A stretch of DNA of 64,000 nt, taken from NCBI GenBank assembly GCA_017405525.1, contig JAFRAH010000010.1, positions 124,001-188,000 on the forward strand, read 5' to 3'. The notes under the pieces were generated by a model that saw only the letters and a list, made by a program, of their open reading frames with translations, did not search any database and was not told the DNA's origin. This document shows positions 44,767 to 53,261 of the stretch, in pieces; position 1 is the first letter of the stretch, and each line of letters begins with the position of its first letter. The translations under genes were made by a program, and so were the position numbers. The DNA is from Synergistaceae bacterium (GTDB lineage: Bacteria; Synergistota; Synergistia; Synergistales; Aminobacteriaceae).

Positions 44767-47148
44767 TTACACACCTGCTAGTGATTTTCCTGTTTTGGCC
44801 TCAGCTTCGAGGTGTGAAATTTCGCCGCCAGATTTAACCATAATCATGCGCAGATTTTGTGAGACTTCTTCCGCCTCACTTTCAGGGCACTCACACACAA
44901 GCGAGTCATGAACCTGAAGGAAGAGCTCCGCCGTCCCTGACCTCGCAAACTCGACCATTGCACGCCGCGAAATATCCGCCGCCGTCCCTTGAATGGGCGT
45001 GTTGATCAGCGCACGGTCAAGCCCCGAACTCTTCGCGGGAATCTCCTTCACCGGCCTGATCCTCCCTGCAAGCGTCCGGGCATAACCCCGTGATTTTGCC
45101 GCCTCAACCATTCCGTCAATGTAGCCCTGAATGCCGGGAAGTGCCTCAAAGTACCGGGCCATTATGTCCTTTGCCTCACTGCGTCCGACACCGAGCCTCT
45201 CAGAAAGTCCGAACGAGCCCATCCCGTAGAGCAGCCCGAAATTCACCATCTTGGCCGCGCGCCTCATCTCAGGGGTAACGAGTTCAGGAGCTGTCCCGAA
45301 TACCCACGAGGCCGTTTCCGTGTGAATGTCCCTGCCCTTCGCGAACGCCTCAATCAGCCTCTCTTCACCCGAAAGGTACGCAAGCACTCTCAGTTCAACC
45401 TGTGAATAGTCCGCCGAGACAAAGACATTCTCAGGGTTGACGGGGATTAGTGCAGCCTTGATTTTCCCAGCCCACTCACCAAATGCCGGGAGGTTCTGGA
45501 GGTTTGGGTCCCGTGAACTGAGCCTGCCTGTTCCTGTCATGGCCGGTTCAAACGTCGTATGTATGATGCCGTTTTTGTCCGCCGATTTCTGGAACGGTAT
45601 CACGAAACCCGTAAGCATCTTCGAGAGCTCCCGGTGCTCAAGTATCAGCGAGGGCACTTCACCGTTCGGGGACTTCGCGAGTTTCTCCAGGACTGCCGCA
45701 TCAGTTGAGTATGACGTTTTGCCTTTGGTCTTTGTGAGGGGGGTAAAGCTCAAACGCTCGAACAAGAGCCACGAGACTTGGGACGCTGAATTTAGGTTTA
45801 TCCTCACGCCCGTAAGGTCAATCAACCGGCCTTCAAGCTCAAGTATTCTTGCCTCAAGCTCAGACTGCAAAGCCTCGAATTTCTCCGTGTCAACCCTCAC
45901 GCCGTGATCCTCCATCATGTTGAGCACGGGGATTAATGGCAGGTCAATGTCCGTCATGACCTCATGAAGTCCCTCGTAGCTGAGTATCCCGGCCTCAATG
46001 TTCCCGGCCAGGTCATCGAGTGCCTTTCCGGGGTTCTCACTGTGGTTTATGGCGTTGATGATGATAGGGAAATTTGCCGCCGCCTCGTCAGGGTGAAGGA
46101 GGTAATATGCCGTCCTCAAGTCCCAGATTTTCCCGGCATTCATGAACTCAAGAGGTGATGCCCGGAGTTCAGCCTTGTAGTCCTGAGTGATGATGTCGCA
46201 TTCGGGGGGGGCAAAATTTCCGTGAGGGTAGAACTCGCGCGGAAGTGGGGACTTAGTGCTGCCCAGTCTCTTAAGGACGCGTGTCAGCCCCAGCCTCAAG
46301 GCCAGAGTTTCAGCACCCTCAAGGTCAGGCTCTGAGTTCAGGCACCAGTTCAGGAACTCAGTATCTCCCGCGAAAATGTCATCCTTGAGCCTCGTTATGT
46401 TGTCGCGCTTCCAGACTGCCGCATCAAGTCCGAATGCCTCAAGTTTTGAGCGTGTCGACTTCGTGAACTCACCTAGTGATGCGTAGACTGCCTCAAGCGT
46501 GGGGTATTGGGCTAATATCTTCTGAGCTCCCTTTTCGCCGATTCCCGGAATGCCCTTGATGTTGTCGGCCTTGTCGCCAATCATAGCCAGGTAGTCAGGC
46601 ATTGATGATGGCATGAACCCGAACTCCTTCACGAACGACCGGGCATCATAAATCTCTGCGCCTGATATTCCATTCTTTACGGGGCGCATTATCCTGATGC
46701 CGTCGCCCAAGACCTGCAGCAAGTCCTTATCCGACGACAATATCACCGCCTCGTGTCCCTCACTCTGAACGAGACGCGCTATTGATGCCGCCACATCATC
46801 AGCCTCAACCCCTTCACGGATCACTACCCTGAAACCTGAGAGCCTGAGCAATTCCTGAAGTATTGGGAGCTGTATTCTGAGGTCATCGGCGAGTGGTTTC
46901 CTATCAGCCTTGTAGTCTTTGAGGAGTTCGTGCCTGAAGGTTTTTCCGGGGGCATCGAAGACTATAACGCTGCAGTCAGGCATCAGTTCGTCCTGGACCT
47001 TGTAGAGCATGTTCATGAAGCCCAGTATCATGGCCGTAGGAGTTCCGTCGGGAGCAGTGAGGTTTACGTTGAGCGCGTGAAATCCTCTGTGAGCCAGGCT
47101 GTGGCCGTCCACAATAAGGAATGTCTTAATGTAAATCACCTCTTGCAA
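44767..47148 (-). CDS. polA: DNA polymerase I with degenerate proofreading domain
   Basis: An N-terminal 5'-to-3' exonuclease (1 to about 285: IVDGHSLAHRGFHAL, EGVEADDVAA, YLAMIGDKADNIKGIPGIGEKGA) is followed by a short residual middle part (about 290-385) lacking the DE motifs of 3'-to-5' exonucleases, and the polymerase (about 400-793) with motif A SADYSQVELR, motif B RRAAKMVNFGLLYG and motif C QVHDSLVCE. The 793 residues are shorter than most PolA, from loss of the exonuclease middle domain. The start is unclear: the TTG at 47148 has no ribosome site, while AGAGGTG is followed after six bases by an ATT at 47130. Confidence 0.93.
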   Translation of the reverse strand: MQEVIYIKTFLIVDGHSLAHRGFHALNVNLTAPDGTPTAMILGFMNMLYKVQDELMPDCSVIVFDAPGKTFRHELLKDYKADRKPLADDLRIQLPILQELLRLSGFRVVIREGVEADDVAASIARLVQSEGHEAVILSSDKDLLQVLGDGIRIMRPVKNGISGAEIYDARSFVKEFGFMPSSMPDYLAMIGDKADNIKGIPGIGEKGAQKILAQYPTLEAVYASLGEFTKSTRSKLEAFGLDAAVWKRDNITRLKDDIFAGDTEFLNWCLNSEPDLEGAETLALRLGLTRVLKRLGSTKSPLPREFYPHGNFAPPECDIITQDYKAELRASPLEFMNAGKIWDLRTAYYLLHPDEAAANFPIIINAINHSENPGKALDDLAGNIEAGILSYEGLHEVMTDIDLPLIPVLNMMEDHGVRVDTEKFEALQSELEARILELEGRLIDLTGVRINLNSASQVSWLLFERLSFTPLTKTKGKTSYSTDAAVLEKLAKSPNGEVPSLILEHRELSKMLTGFVIPFQKSADKNGIIHTTFEPAMTGTGRLSSRDPNLQNLPAFGEWAGKIKAALIPVNPENVFVSADYSQVELRVLAYLSGEERLIEAFAKGRDIHTETASWVFGTAPELVTPEMRRAAKMVNFGLLYGMGSFGLSERLGVGRSEAKDIMARYFEALPGIQGYIDGMVEAAKSRGYARTLAGRIRPVKEIPAKSSGLDRALINTPIQGTAADISRRAMVEFARSGTAELFLQVHDSLVCECPESEAEEVSQNLRMIMVKSGGEISHLEAEAKTGKSLAGV

Positions 47149-47207
47149 TGGAAATTAATGCGGTAAATTATAATATGCTGAAAAAATCTTGAACGAGGCA
47201 TAAATTC

Positions 47208-47981
47208 ATGGACGAAAAACTAAAATTCCTCATTGGTTACCTTCTTGACGACATGCCTGAACACAAGGAGGCCGCAAAGAATATTCCTGACCCTGAAATA
47301 TTATTGCGTGCCCTAATGAACGTCAGGACACCGGGAAAATCATTATCCCCTGAATTTTTCCGTATACAGGACGAATATTTATCCCTTCTCCGGGAACGCA
47401 AGGGAGTAGTTGACGCTATGAGCCTCCCTGAAGTTTTGCCGCGAATATCCCTATGGCAGGGGGACATCACGAGGCTTAGGGCTGACGCAATCGTGAACGC
47501 CGCTAACTCATTGATGCTTGGGTGCTTCATTCCGTGCCACAGGTGCATAGACAACGCGATACATTCTGCGGCAGGGTTGCAGCTCCGGGACGAGTGCAAC
47601 GAGCTCATGACTGCACAGGGACATGAAGAGCCTATAGGCCGGGCGAAAATCACGAAGGGCTGGAACCTCCCTGCCTCCCACGTAATCCACACTGTAGGGC
47701 CATACGTTGGGGATGAGCTCACGGAGGAACATTGCCGCCAGCTTGAGGGGTGCTACAGGTCATGCCTTGAGTGCGCTGAAGGTAACGGGCTCAGGAGCAT
47801 AGCCTTCTGCTGTATCTCGACGGGGGAATTTCACTTCCCGAATGAGATTGCCGCAAAAATTGCCGTCCGAACAGTCCGGGATTTCCTCACCACCAACGAC
47901 ACAATAAGCAGGGTAATCTTCAACGTCTTCAAGGATTATGACTATGAGCTTTACGTTAAGGAGCTGAAGGGGAATGAATGA
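47208..47981 (+). CDS. Zn-dependent macrodomain ADP-ribosyl hydrolase
   Basis: The 257-residue protein has an N-terminal helical extension (1-75) and a macrodomain (about 80-255). Seen: QGDITRLRADAIVNAANS, the Zn-type motif GCFIPCHRCIDNAIH, GRAKITKGWNLPASHVIHTVGP and ISTGEFHFPNEIAA. The Cys/His pattern matches the Zn-containing macrodomains known to be genetically linked to class M sirtuins; these remove ADP-ribose from proteins. The stop overlaps the sirtuin gene by 8 bases, so the pair is coupled. The target protein is unknown. Confidence 0.92.
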   Translation: MDEKLKFLIGYLLDDMPEHKEAAKNIPDPEILLRALMNVRTPGKSLSPEFFRIQDEYLSLLRERKGVVDAMSLPEVLPRISLWQGDITRLRADAIVNAANSLMLGCFIPCHRCIDNAIHSAAGLQLRDECNELMTAQGHEEPIGRAKITKGWNLPASHVIHTVGPYVGDELTEEHCRQLEGCYRSCLECAEGNGLRSIAFCCISTGEFHFPNEIAAKIAVRTVRDFLTTNDTISRVIFNVFKDYDYELYVKELKGNE

Positions 47982-48807
47982 GATTGAGCGGCTGAAGAAT
48001 GCTCTTGATGAGTGCGAGGCGTTAATCATCGGTGCGGGGGCCGGGCTGTCTACATCGGCGGGCTTCACGTATGACGGTGAACGCTTCACGAAACATTTTG
48101 CGGACTTCGGGGAAAAGTACGGCTTCAGCGACATGTATTCAGGAGGCTTTTACCCCTATGATACCCCTGAAGAGTTCTGGGCATATTGGAGCAGGTATAT
48201 CTACATCAACCGTTACTGTGATGCTCCCAAGCCCGTATATGATGACCTCCTGAAGATAGCTCAGGGGAAAAACTATTTCGTCATCACCACGAACGTAGAT
48301 CACTGCTTCCAGAAGGCAGGCTTCGAGAAGTCGAGGCTGTTCTACACTCAGGGGGATTACGGCTTGTTCCAGTGCTCCCTTCCGTGCCACATGAAGACCT
48401 ACGACAACGAGGCAGCAATAACGGCCATGCTTGAGCGTCAGGAGGACATGCGGATTCCGTCGGAGTTAGTCCCTCACTGTCCTGTTTGCGGGCGGCCAAT
48501 GACGATGAACCTTCGGAGTGATGACTCGTTCGTTGAGGATGAGGGCTGGCACAATGCAGCGGAACGTTATGCTGACTTCCTCGACTCGACACATGACGCA
48601 AAGACACTATTCCTTGAGCTCGGCGTGGGAATGAACACCCCGGTGATAATAAAATTCCCGTTCTGGAAGATGACACGTTCACGACCTGATGCGATATATG
48701 CCTGTGTGAACTTGGGCGAGTCATATATCCCTGAACGTGCGGGAATATCGGGGCGTTCAATCTGCATTGACGGCGACATAGGTGCAGTGCTTGAAGGGCT
48801 GATGTGA
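47974..48807 (+). CDS. Class M sirtuin (SirTM), protein ADP-ribosyltransferase-like
   Basis: The 277-residue Sir2-fold protein has GAGAGLSTSAGFTYDG (NAD binding), VITTNVDHCFQ in place of the usual TQNIDGLH, and TQGDYGLFQCS where classical sirtuins have the catalytic HG. Zn ligands are seen as CSLPC and CPVCG. These features mark the class M sirtuins, characterised as ADP-ribosyltransferases of lipoyl-modified GcvH-L. Here neither a GcvH-L nor an LplA2 gene is adjacent, so the substrate is open. The ATG overlaps the macrodomain gene; the stop overlaps the next gene (GTGA). Confidence 0.92.
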   Translation: MNEIERLKNALDECEALIIGAGAGLSTSAGFTYDGERFTKHFADFGEKYGFSDMYSGGFYPYDTPEEFWAYWSRYIYINRYCDAPKPVYDDLLKIAQGKNYFVITTNVDHCFQKAGFEKSRLFYTQGDYGLFQCSLPCHMKTYDNEAAITAMLERQEDMRIPSELVPHCPVCGRPMTMNLRSDDSFVEDEGWHNAAERYADFLDSTHDAKTLFLELGVGMNTPVIIKFPFWKMTRSRPDAIYACVNLGESYIPERAGISGRSICIDGDIGAVLEGLM

Positions 48808-49757
48808 ACCCGGAAATTACGGCGTGCAACGACAGCGAGACAATCGGCAGGGATGAGGCAGAACGCATCCCTGAAACTGTCAGTGCCATGTCGAACTCGT
48901 CAGGCGGTGTAATCACATGCGAGGGCTTTGACCCCGCTGACCTGATACCCCCTGAGATTCCCCACACTCTCGAACACTCAGAGGCGGGCGCAACAATCCG
49001 CGTCCCTCCTTTAGCGTGGCACAAAAGGCCCCACGTTCTAGGCGGCAGGGTCTGGCGGAGGATTGAGGGTGTGAATGTGGCTTCAGGCTTCCGGGTCAAG
49101 TCCATCATGGCCGGTGATGCACTGGAACTCTCACGCGATGATTTCCCGGTTAATGCGAGGCTAAACGAACGGGCAGTAGATGACTTCATGGAGACCGTTA
49201 CGGCACTTCACGGTGAACTTTCGGGCTATGCTCGTGATGAGTTCCTGAGACGCTGCGGGGTATATTCGGGGGAATACCTGACGTTTGCGGGGGCGTTAAT
49301 GTTCGGGGAGGTGCTCAGGGTTCGGGCGGTGCTGAAGTATTCGCGGGGTAATGCAGAGCTTGAGGCCGCCAACATCTGGGAGGCATACAGGGACATTCTC
49401 CCACGACTCACTGCGAGGCTCTCGGACAGGTGCGCAGGAGCCTTCAGGGAGATATTCACGAATGCACTGCTACATTCCGACTACAACGCCGGGAGACTCA
49501 TCACCTTCACGATAACGCCCAACCCTCCGAAAGTTTTGGCCAGCAACCCCGGAACAGTCAGGGGAGTAACAAGAAACCACAGGCTGAAGAGAATGTTCCA
49601 GCTCTCAGGAATTACCGGGGGCAAACTTCACGGCCTCGACATAGTGCGTGAATACTCACCTGACTTCATGCTTGAACAGGACATGCTAAACCTTCGGACT
49701 AAGGCCATTATTGCACTTGAGGGACGTAATGAGCTCCCTGAACCAGTCATCTTATAG
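48804..49757 (+). CDS. AlbA_2-like and HATPase_c_4-like protein, third gene of the macrodomain-sirtuin unit
   Basis: The 317-residue protein has an N-terminal segment (about 20-110: ETVSAMSNSSGGVITCEGF, WRRIEGVNVASGF) that resembles a divergent AlbA_2/Schlafen-like domain, but the usual ExxELK start is not evident. The C-terminal half has FREIFTNALLHSDYNAG, followed by ITFTITPNPPKVLASNPGTV, which matches the HATPase_c_4 module of RecG-like regulators. Such proteins act in transcription or defence in other systems. The GTG start at 48804 overlaps the sirtuin stop, implying that all three proteins are made together. Domain identity is inferred from patterns. Confidence 0.7.
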   Translation: MNPEITACNDSETIGRDEAERIPETVSAMSNSSGGVITCEGFDPADLIPPEIPHTLEHSEAGATIRVPPLAWHKRPHVLGGRVWRRIEGVNVASGFRVKSIMAGDALELSRDDFPVNARLNERAVDDFMETVTALHGELSGYARDEFLRRCGVYSGEYLTFAGALMFGEVLRVRAVLKYSRGNAELEAANIWEAYRDILPRLTARLSDRCAGAFREIFTNALLHSDYNAGRLITFTITPNPPKVLASNPGTVRGVTRNHRLKRMFQLSGITGGKLHGLDIVREYSPDFMLEQDMLNLRTKAIIALEGRNELPEPVIL

Positions 49758-49792
49758 ACACACAAAAAAGTTTGTATGCATTAACTTCACGC

Positions 49793-49821
49793 TTGACCGT
49801 AAAATTAACCGCTGGTAAAAT
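49793..49821 (+). promoter_or_regulatory. Sigma-70-type promoter for the iron-import operon
   Basis: TTGACC (49793-49798), a 17-base spacer and TAAAAT (49816-49821), 64 bases before TTG 49885. I could not identify a clear Fur or DtxR operator, but the last gene of the operon encodes a DtxR-type regulator. Confidence 0.6.
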
Positions 49822-49884
49822 TCTCATCACAGAAAAAGTTTGACTGATATAATTTCACTCATCAAAGAAGGAGTATGACCCTTA

Positions 49885-51288
49885 TTGCTCAAGTCAAAGA
49901 GGGGCTTTGCATATTATGCAGGGCTTGTGTTGATGTTGCTTGCTGTTGGCTTGATGACTGCTGACAGTTCGGAGGCAGCAAGGAAAAAGAAGCACTATGA
50001 CAACTGGCGCGGAGTTGCGGCAGATATGGCACTCGAATTTAACGCGGCTATAGATGACGTTATCGCCGACAAATACCAGGATGCATATAAACACGTCAAT
50101 GATGCATACTTCAAGTACTATGAAGTACAGGGCGTTGAAAGCACGGTTATGTATGCAATCTCTGCGGCACGGGTCAACCACATAGAAGGACAGTTCAGGG
50201 ACATCAAACACGTATTGCTAGGCAACCAGGAAAAGGAAAAAGTCGCGCTAATCCAGCAAATAGAAGACCTCAAGATAAAGGTCTACAAGGATTCAATGGT
50301 TCTTGACGGGATGGCCGAAATCTCAGACCCTGACAGCGTGGGTGAAAGGATTTATGCCGAGACAAACACACCCAAGCCCGCCTCACTCGCATCATTGCCC
50401 GCAAGCCCATCAACTGCCGGGACTGAGCCCGCACCTTCAGCATCTTCACCATCAACGCCCAAAGCTCCCGTAAACCGCGACTGGCTCACGTTCTTGACGG
50501 CGTTCGGCCTCCTCGTTCGTGAGGGACTGGAGGCTATCCTAGTCATTGCGGCAATCGTGGCCTACCTCATCAAGACCGGCAACAAGGACATGCTCAAGGG
50601 AGTATATCTCGGCTCACTGGCGGCCATAGTTGCGAGCGTAATCCTTGCGTGGGCACTTGATGCGTTGCTCGGTGAACAGAGCGGTGTTGCCCGTGAACTC
50701 CTCGAAGGATGGACTATGTTCCTTGCTGTGGCGGTGCTCTTCTACGTCAGCAACTGGATGCTCTCGAAGGCTGACACAATAGCGTGGGAAAACTACATCA
50801 GCGGTAAAGTCCAGCAGTCCATAGACAGCAAATCACAGTGGACGTTGATATTTGCGGCGTTCATTGCGGTGATGCGTGAGGGTGCTGAACTGATACTGTT
50901 CTACTCTGCGGCATTCACCGGCGGAATGAGCAGCCCGGCCTATATCGCTTATGGCATCGGTGCAGGAATCCTCGTCCTCGTCATCGTGTGGGTATGTTTC
51001 AGGTACTTCAGCGTCAAGTTGCCGTTGAGGGCATTCTTCATGTTCACGAGTATATTGCTCTTCCTTATGTGCATATCGTTCATGGGAAAGGGAGTCGTTG
51101 AGCTCACTGAAGCAGACGTAATCACAGGAAGGACAGTTATCCCGGCCATGAAGGGATTCAGCATCGAGATACTGAGCATATACGACAGGGCAGAGACTTT
51201 AATCCCGCAGATTATGCTGGTCATTGCGGCATTGTGGATAATGCTCCCCCACATGTTCAGGAAAAAAGGCAGCAACCCCGTGAAGTGA
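49885..51288 (+). CDS. FTR1-family iron permease with periplasmic N-terminal domain
   Basis: This is the iron-translocating subunit. It has a signal-like first helix, a periplasmic helical domain (about 40-195) and a Pro/Ser/Ala linker, then seven hydrophobic segments of the FTR1 type. The REGLE iron motifs are seen as LLVREGLEAILVIAA (about 210) and VMREGAELILFYSA (about 334). Known FTR1 proteins work with periplasmic P19/Tp34-like proteins or oxidases. It is the first gene of an operon that also has P19, DUF2318 and FtsX-like parts. Start TTG 49885 follows AAGGAG. Confidence 0.93.
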   Translation: MLKSKRGFAYYAGLVLMLLAVGLMTADSSEAARKKKHYDNWRGVAADMALEFNAAIDDVIADKYQDAYKHVNDAYFKYYEVQGVESTVMYAISAARVNHIEGQFRDIKHVLLGNQEKEKVALIQQIEDLKIKVYKDSMVLDGMAEISDPDSVGERIYAETNTPKPASLASLPASPSTAGTEPAPSASSPSTPKAPVNRDWLTFLTAFGLLVREGLEAILVIAAIVAYLIKTGNKDMLKGVYLGSLAAIVASVILAWALDALLGEQSGVARELLEGWTMFLAVAVLFYVSNWMLSKADTIAWENYISGKVQQSIDSKSQWTLIFAAFIAVMREGAELILFYSAAFTGGMSSPAYIAYGIGAGILVLVIVWVCFRYFSVKLPLRAFFMFTSILLFLMCISFMGKGVVELTEADVITGRTVIPAMKGFSIEILSIYDRAETLIPQIMLVIAALWIMLPHMFRKKGSNPVK

Positions 51289-51321
51289 TTTGCGGGGAAA
51301 ATATAAAGGAGGCACTAACTC

Positions 51322-51909
51322 ATGAAGAAGTTAGCATTATCGTTAATGCTCGTAGCATTGCTTTCGGGCGCGTCATTCGGAGCTCAGGCAGTATCAGTGA
51401 AGCCCGGCGAGGCAGGATTTGAGGAGATACCCATCGGCGAGACTCAGGTAGGCCCGTACAACGTTGCGGCGGTCTACTTCCAGGCAGTCGACATGTACCC
51501 GACAGGCAAGGGGCTTTCACGCGAGGAGTCAGACATGCACCTTGAGGCAGACATTCACCTTAAGCCCGAAGACGCAGTGAAGTACGGTTTCGGGAACGGC
51601 GAGGACATCTGGCCTGCATACCTCACAGTGAAGTACGAGATAGCGAAGGTTGATGGTACTGTCGTGATGGAGGGCTCATTCATGCCCATGAACGCAGACG
51701 ACGGACCTCACTACGGGGCAAACATCGCTAAAGGTCTTCCTGTAGGGCCCTACAAGCTGAAGTTCATCATTGAGCCGCCCACCGATTACCTCCTTCACAT
51801 TGACGACGAGACGGGAGTACCTGCGAAGGAAGCGGCAAAGGATTTCTTCACGACACATACAGTAGTTTTCGACTGGAACTATACGGCGGAACAGTTACAG
51901 AACGACTAA
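51322..51909 (+). CDS. P19/Tp34-type periplasmic iron-binding protein
   Basis: The 195-residue exported protein has a signal peptide (1-20, ending ASFGAQA) and a domain matching the P19/Tp34 iron-transport family. Seen: EEIPIGETQVGPYNVAAVYF, VDMYP (Asp/Met metal ligands), MHLEADIHL (His ligands) and GPHYGANI. In Campylobacter P19 acts with an FTR1-like permease and FtsX-type permeases, exactly the neighbours here. It lies 33 bases after the permease gene with an AAGGAGG ribosome site. Confidence 0.92.
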   Translation: MKKLALSLMLVALLSGASFGAQAVSVKPGEAGFEEIPIGETQVGPYNVAAVYFQAVDMYPTGKGLSREESDMHLEADIHLKPEDAVKYGFGNGEDIWPAYLTVKYEIAKVDGTVVMEGSFMPMNADDGPHYGANIAKGLPVGPYKLKFIIEPPTDYLLHIDDETGVPAKEAAKDFFTTHTVVFDWNYTAEQLQND

Positions 51910-51999
51910 GGCACAATTCACGGAACAAGTAACGGAAATTTGCGGGGGCTTTGCGTTGAGTGAGGCTCCCGGAATTTTTGCATCAAGGGGGAATGTAAA

Positions 52000-53259
52000 A
52001 TACTAAAGTATCTTGTTGCTGTAACTGACCACTTGGCGGCTTTTGCCCTAATGTTCGGAATAATACTCAGCTTCTCACGGAAAAAGTTTGTCCTTATTTC
52101 TGCGGCTCTTGGGATTGTTGCAGGTCTCGTTGTGTTCGGTCTGAGGCTCAACAACCCGCGCGGAATGAACTTGCTCTTGATGGCCTTCAACCGCCGTCTT
52201 GTCGTAACGGTTGCATGTCTCTCACTCATGGCCGTAACCTTCACGGTAATATCGTCGGTCTTCAGGGCGGGGGTTATGCGTCTCGTGAATGTTCTTGCTC
52301 TCTCGGTCATGATATTTGCGTCCCTGATGTACCTAGTGCCTCCAGTCCTCCAGTATACCCGTGAGTTCGTCTACTTTGGCGAGGCAGGAATAAGCACCAA
52401 CGCAATGCTCCGGGCTCTGGGCTTCACTCTGGGCTTGTGCGTCTGCCTCCTCCTCACTCTCAGCGCGTACGAGGTTCACGGCTCACTGGACACACGGCGG
52501 CAGGGCTACATGTTCCTTCTGTTGTCGCTGGTCATCTTTGCGGCAGAGTACGGAGCTTCATCCGTTGCGGCACTCCAGAGGCTCAAGGTGCTCAAGATTA
52601 GTGATGCCTTTATGGGTGTGTCGGTATTTGACGTTATGATCTGGCGTGACGCTAACCCCAATGCTTTCCTTTTCGCTCAACTTGGGCTGGCTCTCTTCAT
52701 GCTCGTTTTCGTGATATATACACACCTCAAGCCTGAAGGTACATTCCCGAACAAGGCATTATTGCGGAAGGAGAAGGCAAGACTCAGGGACTGCAGACGC
52801 TGGTCATGGAGCCTTTGCGTTTGTGGAGCGTTGGCAGTGTTCATCGTTGTGGTGCTCCACTATTACGACACCAAGCCCCCCGCAGAAATTCAGCCCGAAG
52901 ACTACGACATAAACGACGGGATAATTTCCGTTGAGCTCGTGAACGTCTCGGATGGACACCTGCACAAGTTCTCGTACGTTACTCCGGGAGGCTATGACGT
53001 GAGGTTCATCATCGTCAAGAAACCTTCAGGGACAGCCTACGGTGTCGGTCTTGACGCGTGCGACATATGCGGGATTGCCGGGTATTACGAGCGCGGGAAT
53101 GATGAGGTTGTCTGCAGGCGTTGTGATGTCGTAATGAACAAGAACACAATCGGCTTCAAGGGAGGCTGTAACCCCGTACCGTTTGAGTATGAAGTGAGGT
53201 CAGGAAAAATATTCATTGATGCCAAAGTCTTAGAGGCTGAAGAAAAGAGGTTCAGGTAA
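52000..53259 (+). CDS. DUF2318 membrane Fe-S-type protein of the iron operon
   Basis: The protein has about seven hydrophobic segments (1-250), then a globular C-terminal domain with CDICG and CRRCDVV cysteine pairs and a Met/His-poor core, as in DUF2318. In the Campylobacter P19 operon the equivalent gene is required for iron uptake under low iron; its biochemical role is not clear. The start is odd. Canonical starts are lacking before TTG 52033, but the natural N-terminus LKYLVAVTDHLAAFAL begins with an ATA at 52000 that has a GGGGGA ribosome site at normal spacing. I take 52000 as start; 52033 is the conservative alternative. Confidence 0.85.
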   Translation: MLKYLVAVTDHLAAFALMFGIILSFSRKKFVLISAALGIVAGLVVFGLRLNNPRGMNLLLMAFNRRLVVTVACLSLMAVTFTVISSVFRAGVMRLVNVLALSVMIFASLMYLVPPVLQYTREFVYFGEAGISTNAMLRALGFTLGLCVCLLLTLSAYEVHGSLDTRRQGYMFLLLSLVIFAAEYGASSVAALQRLKVLKISDAFMGVSVFDVMIWRDANPNAFLFAQLGLALFMLVFVIYTHLKPEGTFPNKALLRKEKARLRDCRRWSWSLCVCGALAVFIVVVLHYYDTKPPAEIQPEDYDINDGIISVELVNVSDGHLHKFSYVTPGGYDVRFIIVKKPSGTAYGVGLDACDICGIAGYYERGNDEVVCRRCDVVMNKNTIGFKGGCNPVPFEYEVRSGKIFIDAKVLEAEEKRFR

Positions 53260-53261
53260 AA

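Noticed and set aside
46204-46211. Run of eight G in polA as a contingency tract
   Set aside because: polA is likely essential and is in frame; the tract is more likely due to Pro/Gly codon use. An assembly check would be enough.
47143-47174. Promoter for the macrodomain operon (TTGCAA and TATAAT)
   Set aside because: The TATAAT at 47169-47174 is good but the spacing of 20 bases to TTGCAA is too long to be confident, and the same AT-rich stretch could serve polA on the other strand.
48284-49189. A 301-residue minus-strand ORF over the sirtuin and AlbA-like genes
   Set aside because: It overlaps two well-supported genes on the other strand, has a low-complexity Ser/Arg/Pro composition and no recognisable domain.
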